Source: Primulina eburnea (Eukaryota; Streptophyta; Magnoliopsida; Lamiales; Gesneriaceae). From it: a stretch of DNA of 64,000 nt. Shown here piece after piece: positions 57,297 through 64,000 of this stretch. How positions within the stretch are numbered: position 1 is the stretch's first letter; every line of letters begins with the position of its first letter. Under the pieces are notes generated by a model, which did not search any database, had not been told where the DNA came from, and saw only the letters and a list, made by a program, of their open reading frames with translations. The position numbers and the translations under genes are program-made. Location of the stretch: contig NC_133117.1 in the NCBI RefSeq assembly GCF_022965805.1, positions 11,990,183 to 12,054,182 of the forward strand. Reading direction: 5' to 3'.

Positions 57297-60200
57297 TGTA
57301 GAACTCGTGAAATCAGACTACGTATTAGCCATGCATAATTACTATTATTTAAAATTAAAATGATTTATTTTATATTTAAAGCATTTTAAAAGTTGTTTAG
57401 TCATTATCATTTATTTTTATCGCAAAAGTTTAGTTTTTATCTTTTCGGTTAAATAAGCGAGACCGGACTGGAGTTGGAGTATTGAGATAAAATTTAATAG
57501 TAAGAAAATATTCTTAAATTTAATTTAAGCCAAAGAATAAGTTATTTTAATGTAGAAGAATGTTTAGAGATTTATTTACTTAATTGGAGATAACTAGTAA
57601 ATAAATTTTTTTATATCCAATAATTAATTAAAAGCCTAAATTAAAATGTGTGACCAATTGAGATAAGTTAATCTAGGCTTATTTTATTTAGCAATTGTAA
57701 CTTAACATGTTAGTAATTTATTTTAAGAATAGCCATGCATATAAGAAAATTACTATCCCAAATTAAATTATTAATTCACTAAAATACATAATAAGTGTTT
57801 AAAACTTTAAAGAGCTAAAATTCAAGAATTAAGCAATATTTTACCCCATTTTAATTGCAAAATTTCGGCCACCCCTTATAGGATTTAATTAAGTTTGACA
57901 ACTCACAATTTTTGATTCCTTTCCTTATCCTTTCTTGGTAAGATAGTTCCCTCACTTTTAATCACCAAAAATTAATAATTAAGCAATATTTCTACCATAT
58001 TTTGATAAGTAGAAATCGGCCATTCACCTCTCCAAATAAAACAATATCATACTTCATTTCCTTATCTCTCAAACTCTAGGATAGAAAGATTTTATCTTGC
58101 CATTCAATCCCCATTTATTTTGCAACTTCCTCATTCATTTCCTAGCCTTCTCTCCTCTCCATTCTCTCGAAAATTTCAGAAGAAAACCTCACAAAAAATC
58201 GTGAACCCTCAAGAGTAAATAAGAGAGAAAAGTAGAAAAGAAAAGGAACTCCGTCTCCGCCGCGCCGTGTTCGTCGTATAATTTGTTTTCTTTCGTAAAC
58301 AAATTTCTACGCATGTCTATATTATTCTTTTCTCTTCAATCAAGTCATATACATATTTTTAACCATGTTATTTTCATAATTCATGTAGCAAAACCGAAAC
58401 TTGATAGCCATTTTCGAAAATAAATCGTGCAAATTTTTTGGCTCCCACTTGTGCTTCACGTTTGGTATTGTTTTTGTGATTTCAGGGGTTGGCTTGGTTC
58501 CAGGCATTCAAGGCTGCATCTAGGCATGTTATAGGGTGTGTTAGGGAGGTGTTGGTTAATTGTTTTGAGTCCCTTCACCACAGAAACACGAAATGAACAA
58601 CAACTCTCCATAGTTGCAAGTTGTGAATTTCGATTTCTTGTTTGGATTGTCTAAGTTGAAGGTTCGGATCATTGTTGGTTTAAGGCCTGTAACCATGGTT
58701 AGAACCCTTCCTTAGCATGTCCAAGACGTGACTAAGATGGCCTTTCATGGCTTGGTTCATGGTCCCATTGGATTTTAAAACAAACAAGACAAGTGCCCCT
58801 TCGGTTTTCAATTTTCTGATTTTTGTTGTGTTGGTTGGTGTTCGATTTTGAAGATGTTGGGTGGATCTTGGTTGGCTTCTAGCCCTTATCCATGATTCAC
58901 ACAATACCACATGATGTCTAGATCAAGCCATGGTCGATCACATGGCCATTGGAATAACCAAGACAACAAGTGAAGCAATACACCCCACGCGTGCAAAATG
59001 GCGTTCTCGGGTGGAGCTTCGGATTGTCGCAGGTGTTTGTTTGGATTGTGTTTGGCCTAGGGCCCTTATCCATGGTTCAAGCCACACCTTAGGATGTTGG
59101 GAAGAGGCTCTGGTCGGTGGTTCAAGGCCCAATGGCCATTAGCCTTGTAATCGATGCATTTCGAACGAAGCTGCTGCTGCTGGAATTGGACAGCAGCTTT
59201 GCTGTGGTTCAGAGGTATCACGCGAGTTCTTAGTTGGCTTTTAGCCTATGAACTTGGTTTGGAAAATACCTCAATGAGTTAGAAGGCCATGTTTTTGGCC
59301 GTTTGTGATTTGGTTGAGTTTAGAAGTCGTACGAGAATTTATGGTGAAAGGTGCCAAAGTGACTCTCGAAAGAGCATTTCATGATTTTGGCCTCCATTCC
59401 CATTTTTCGTGTATTAAAGCCCTAGGGATTTATTTTCCTTCATTTTAGGTGTATTTTAATCATGACTAAATGATGGTTTGATGTTGGTTCGGATTGGTAC
59501 GAAGCCATGGTTGGAATATTAGTTCGTGGGTCGCGTTTGTCTCATTTTTGGGTTCGGTTATGAAGCTTTAGTCAAGTTGAAATTATTTGCATGCTCCTCA
59601 TGTTAGAAGTAGTTCGCAGTGAGCTTGAGAACGATCCAACCCTTTCGATAAAAATGTGGTGATAATTATATTACGTGCAAAAATAAAAATGTTTATTTTT
59701 GAGATATATGCGATATGTCTTGTGGCCACCTTACGCTTATGGGATTGTTTCAGCCGGTGACTTACGACCGGTTTATGTTTATGTATGGGTACGGACATCC
59801 AGTTGAAGAGCTGTGGTGATCTCTACCACCCAGTATACTGTGTTTTTGTCTGACCAGATGATTCCTGTTATGTTACGTGCCACTTGCATAGAAACATTAT
59901 CTCTACAGAAAATTAAGATTTGATATGTTATGACAGAGCTCTATCGAGCAAAGCTTTTACGTATGATTTCCAGATATGCACGTATTTATAATTATCCATG
60001 ACACGATTTTCACCTTACGCTTTACGATACGATATTTTTATGTTACGCGAAATTTTATGATATATTTACTTGTTATTCACGATATATGCATGTTGAGTTT
60101 TTAGACTCACTAGACTTGATTGTTGTAGGTACTGATGAGGTTGGGACCGAAGGCGGGGACCTGTGAGCTAGCTTGGGTTGGCAGTATTAGGAACCCGAGG

Positions 60201-60420
60201 ACCTCATTTTTTTATCATTTACTATTTATGCTCAAATTCAGTTTTTACTTTGACGAATTATTTTTAAGTTGTGGTTTGAAAACAATATTTGCTTCCGCTG
60301 TTACATTAAACATTAAATCTTTTTTTCAGTTTATTTTATCAATGAAACATGTTATTTATTTAAAAAGAAAAAATTTAAATAATTCCGCAAATTTACAAAT
60401 ACGAAGTACGGGCCTCTACA
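57297..60420 (+). mobile_element. Solo LTR H
   Basis: TGTAGAACTCGTG to GGGCCTCTACA, 3124 bp, flanked by GTTGA (57292-57296 and 60421-60425). No coding domain accompanies it. Degenerate direct repeats of 'cccttatccatggttcaa' type recur at about 58.7-59.3 kb. The dyad TGAGTTTTTAGACTCAC lies at 60094-60110 near the 3' end, as in LTR B in its own direction. ORFs within look random. Confidence 0.9.
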
Positions 60421-61316
60421 GTTGACCAGTCGGGAAAAGGTTCAGCAAGGCGAATTTGACCATTGCAATCTTAGAAACAGTACAGAAACTTTCCAAACGG
60501 TCATATTCTTGTGTCTAACATATATATCATTGTTGGAGCTTATAAATACAATATATATAAGATCAAACAAGAGCTTTTGAAGAGGAATAAAAGTATGGGC
60601 AGTTAGCATGAAAAAAATCATCTAGTTGAGAGCATAAGCCCTTGTGTGAGGATACATTTCAGATGTACACTGTAAAGGATAAATTCCTCACACACAATCA
60701 CTCACACATATACAAGAGAGTTGAACTTAAAATATCAGTTGACTGAGTCTTTACACAAAGACGTAAAACATTGTGTTTGTAGTCTTTGCATATGAGACAT
60801 TTAACAATATGCTGATTGTGAGGTGCTGCCTACAATCTTGAGTGCTAGGAGTTCAGTTAGGCAGTAGTGTAAGTCTTAGTTGAATGGATATGTACAAAGA
60901 GTTGTATAAATCAAAATCTTCTAATGAATCCTTCCCAAGGGGAAAAAAGGGTGACGTTGGAGTGTTTGAAATCTCCGAACATCCATAAACAAATTCGCGT
61001 CCATTTGTTTATTGCAGTTACTTATCATTTTCATAGTTTTAAAGATGCATTGTTGAAACATTTTATATGTTCTTCAAATACCAAAATATTGCATACAATT
61101 GTTTGATAAAATGCTTCAACAAAAATATTTTTACTCATTCAACTTGCATATATTTTAAATGCTTTACAAAATATTTAATCGGTTTCTACGAAAGATTATT
61201 TCGAGTGTTTCCGCTTGATTTCATATCAAACTTGATTTAATGCATTGGTGTTCAATATTTCAAGAACCGAGCTATTGTAGCTCAATGATTACCCCTTAAC
61301 CGATCCTAACAAGCAC

Positions 61317-61675
61317 CTATCTACATGTTCAGACATCACAATGTCCCCTACCACTGAAACATGGTACTCACATCAAAGATACTAGTCTCAAACTCGAGCA
61401 ACCTTTATCCTTCTTAACGGCGGCTGAATCAATTAGGAACTGTTTAGAATATACAATATTACAAATATGAGTTTCTTGATACTCCTCATATAAGCATCTC
61501 ATATTCTTTCTACTAGTTGTATATTCAAGGACTTTATCTATACAACTAGCATGGGTATACAGATAAAGATGTGCCAAAACAATAATTTCAAATATAATTA
61601 AAATAAAGATTATTTATACATAGAGTTTCAACATGAACCCTTGGCCAACACTTGGCTCGACGGGCACCTACTCTA
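61317..61675 (-). mobile_element. Ty1/copia 3' LTR, proximal part
   Basis: LTR sequence adjoining the copia polyprotein end, with minus-strand polypurine AAGTGGGAGATT at about 61678-61689. It continues at 51138 beyond the inserted LTR C. Confidence 0.6.
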
Positions 61676-61692
61676 AAAATCTCCCACTTGCA

Positions 61693-62170
61693 CTAGAGCC
61701 AACTACCTATATGCTTCAAACCCATCGATTCACGATGCTTCTCGAATAATGGTCCAGGTAAAGGCTTAGTTAGTGGATCTACAACATTATCTGCGGAGCC
61801 GACTTTGTCAATCGACACTTCTCCTCTTTCCACAATCTCTCGGAGGATGTGGTACTTTCTCAATACAAGTTTGGATTTCTGATGAGACCTTGGTTCCTTC
61901 TCCTGAGTAATGGCTCCCGTGTTGTCACAAAACACCAGGACTGGAGCAACTCCATCAGGAATGACGCCCAACTCTTGGATGAAATTCCTTAACCAAACAG
62001 CCTCCTTTGCTGCAGCTGATGCAACAATGTATTCGGCCTCAGTAGTGGAATCCACAGTAATATTTTGCTTGGAACTCTTCCAACAGACAGCAACACCATT
62101 GAGCATGAATACGAACCCAGAGGTTGACTTTGAGTCATCGATATCGCTTTGGAAGCTAGAGTCAGTATAA
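61693..62170 (-). pseudogene. Ty1/copia RNase H
   Basis: Copia-type RNase H, reading FQSDIDDSKSTSGFVFMLNG (upstream of the Met at 62106), then CWKSSKQNITVDSTTEAEYI, FCDNTGAITQEKEP and DVVDP-like NVVDPLTKPLPG at the C-terminus. The active-site pattern Asp (SDIDDS), Glu (TTEAEY) and Asp (FCDN) is visible. The C-terminal tail GLKHIGSWL matches the usual end of copia polyproteins. A frame break lies between this and RT (62170-62286). Confidence 0.85.
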
Positions 62171-62285
62171 CCCTACAATTTCAGTTCTCCACCCCCATAG
62201 ACAAAGACAACTTATTGGTCCTTCTAAAATACTTGAGGATGTCTTTCACAGCTTTCAGTGTGGAAGACCAGGGTTCGATTGATAT

Positions 62286-63047
62286 CTACTCACATATCAT
62301 CCCATACAAGATACTACCAATTGCGGATGCATACGGAATGCATGTCATCGACGCTATATCTGCATCAGTCTTGGGAGACATAGACTTGGATAGGGACACA
62401 CCATCATATATTGGTAGATGTCCTCTCTTGGACTCATCCATCGAGAACCGCTTAACGATGGTATCAATGTATGTGGACTGGGTGAGACCAAGCAATCTTC
62501 TTGGTCTATCCCTATAGATCTGTATTCTCAATACAAGAGATGCTTCACTCAAGTCCTGCATCAAAAAGTTACTCGCTAACCATATTTTAGTTGATTGCAA
62601 CATCCCAACATCATTCCTAATGAGTAGAATGTCATCAACATAAAGCACCAGGAATGTCACAGCACTCCCACTGACCTTCTTATACACACAAGGTTCCTCA
62701 GGATTCTTAGTAAAACCTAACTCTTTGATTGTACTATCGAATCTGAGGTTCCAACTCCTAGATGCCTGCTTTAGACCATAAATAGATCTCTGAAGTTTGC
62801 ATACCATATGCTCACTTCCGATAGATGTGAACCCTTCAGGTTGAGACATGTAAATATCTTCCTTAATATCCACATTAAGAAAGGCTGTCTTGGCATCCAT
62901 CTGCCATATCACATAGTCATACCATGCATCTATGGTTAGCAATATCCTTATAGACTTGAACATTTCAACTGGGGAAAAGGTTTTCTCAAAGTCAACTCCT
63001 TGTCTTTGAGTATATCCTTTTGCTACCAATCGTGTCTCGACGGTCAA
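62286..63047 (-). pseudogene. Ty1/copia reverse transcriptase
   Basis: A 253-residue frame: RLVAKGYTQRQGVDFEKTFS, WQMDAKTAFLNVDIKEDIYM, CKLQRSIYGLKQASRSWNLR and catalytic YVDDILLI, then YIDTIVKRFSMDESKRGHLP. Residues around the catalytic Asp pair are intact. The IDxWYDYVIWQMDA block shows some substitutions. The upstream end breaks near 63047, with the linker to integrase in other frames. Confidence 0.88.
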
Positions 63048-63394
63048 TACCTACCATCCGCCCCAAGTTTTCTCTTGTAAATACATTTACATCCTATGGG
63101 AAAAGTTCCTTTAGGTGGATCCACAAGATTCCACACTTGGTTTGAATGTATGGAATTCATCTCAGATTCCATTGCTTCAAGCCACTTGGATGAATCGGCA
63201 TCAGATACGCTTCCTTGAAAGTCACTGGATCACATCCATGGTTAGGCTCATCATGACCCTCTTCAAGAAGCAGACCATACCTCATAGTGGTCTCAAGACT
63301 CTCTCGGATCTTCTAGGAGCTTGTATCTCCTCTCTTGGATCTTCTGGTGTGGGTTCTACAATTGTGGGTGTCTATCGAACTTCTTGGAGTTCTA

Positions 63395-64000
63395 TCATCT
63401 CCCCTTTTCTATCCAGTAGAAATTATTTTTTTCTAAAAAGGTTGCATTCCTAGAAACAAACACATTTATTTCTTGAGGATGATAGAAATAGTATCCAACT
63501 GAATTCCTTGGATATCCCACAAAGTAAGATAAAATGGATTGACTATACAATTTATCTCCCAAGAAGACATCCCCATATTCTAAGATAAAAAAATTTGGGA
63601 GGCTTACCCATCCATATCTCATATGGTGTCTTATCAACTGCCTTTGAATGGACACTGTTCAACAACAGTGCCACTGTCTCAAGTGCATATCCCCAAAAAG
63701 ATGGCGGCAACTCCGTGAACCCCATCATATACCGAACCATGTACATCAAAGTCCGGTTACCACGCTCTGAAACACCATTCAATTGCGGTGTCGTAGGTAG
63801 AGTCCACTACGAGAGAATCCCATTCTCCCTAAGATACTCTTGGAACTCGGCACTCAAGTACTCACCACCTCGATCCGATCGAAGTGACTTGATGCTTCGT
63901 CCCAACTGTTTCTCTATTTCACTTATGAATTCTTTGAACATTTCAAAGGCTTCAGATTTGTATTTCATCAAATACACGTGCTCATACCTCGAAAATTCAT
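63395..64000 (-). pseudogene. Ty1/copia integrase, C-terminal part
   Basis: From the right edge the minus strand reads SDRGGEYLSAEFQEYL near 63840-63885 (second catalytic Asp), then LNGVSERGNRTLMYMVRYMM (Glu), LPPSFWGYALETVALLLNSV and KTPYEIWMGKPP. The GKPRK-like region and a final domain SYFVGYPRNSVGYYFYHPQE follow. A stop codon falls after the ENGILS block near 63808, and a frameshift near 63600 separates two frames. The zinc region and first Asp lie beyond the window. Confidence 0.85.

Larger units (their letters stand above)
51139..61311 (+). mobile_element. Solo LTR C (interrupted by D and H)
   Basis: It starts TGTTGAAACATTTCATG and ends CGATCCTAACA. A perfect duplication AGCAC flanks it (51134-51138 and 61312-61316). 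The LTR itself is 51139-51325, 56833-57296 and 60426-61311, about 1.54 kb in all. It includes 'aactgaaccag' low-complexity runs and a TATA-like TATAAATA near 60541-60548. Related to C2 LTRs at 14150-15081. Confidence 0.85.

Noticed and set aside
58680..59142. ORFs on both strands in solo LTR H as a host gene
   Set aside because: They follow degenerate direct repeats of the LTR and have no recognisable domain or consistent start context.

Overview
This window is a eudicot plant nuclear segment made almost entirely of transposable elements nested inside one another. It is AT-rich, with long (TA)n tracts and LTR, Ty3/gypsy, Ty1/copia and CACTA-type hallmarks. I found no host protein gene, rRNA, tRNA or CRISPR. 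Some fragments (the gag-like pieces at 13.7-15.5 kb) remind me of repeats in Lamiales genomes, but that is only an impression. The density of nesting and an Athila-like element hit by a CRM-like chromovirus suggest pericentromeric heterochromatin (inference).

Left part (1-13.7 kb). A minus-strand Ty3/gypsy element ('A': 5' LTR 8687-10520, tRNA-Met primer site, broken gag, protease, RT, RNase H) runs off the left edge. It is cut at 128/129 by the end of another LTR ('H'). Its protease active-site codon is split by a 5.5-kb CACTA-like composite (1737-7212, target duplication CGT), which itself holds a solo LTR of family A (2346-4381, duplication CCGTC). A further LTR ('B') lies at 10521-13654, followed by a small tandem LTR/gag-like array (13655-16150).

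Middle part (16.2-49.8 kb). A fossil plus-strand gypsy integrase ('G') survives as four pieces spread over 31 kb. Into it went E, an Athila-like minus-strand element (16288-41517, duplication ACTTC) with gag, protease-RT, RNase H, integrase and an extra 3' ORF region. F, a CRM-like plus-strand chromovirus (16757-30126, duplication ATATA), sits in E's 3' LTR. F carries three tandem copies of a 3.15-kb zinc-knuckle-to-integrase segment. G was also hit by an LTR ('B2', about 41.7-46.3 kb) that contains a family-A solo LTR (43429-45230, duplication CTGAC), and by a second CACTA-like array. The adjoining stretch was then duplicated in tandem (46752-48205 and 48206-49840).

Right part (49.8-64 kb). 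A minus-strand Ty1/copia element (LTR pieces, RNase H, RT, integrase, leaving the window at the right) has a solo LTR 'C' inserted in its 3' LTR (51139-61311, duplication AGCAC). C contains D, a young gag-only Athila-like element with near-identical LTRs (51326-56827, duplication AATGA), and a solo LTR H (57297-60420, duplication GTTGA).

The most striking signal is shared by elements that are otherwise unrelated. Families A, D, E and F each carry their own private GC-rich dyad-symmetric repeats (arm-loop-arm units) in their LTRs, and D and E also carry them downstream of coding regions. Within family A, two different dyad sequences occupy the same LTR position. The triplicated pol of F and the CACTA composite are the other main structural novelties.
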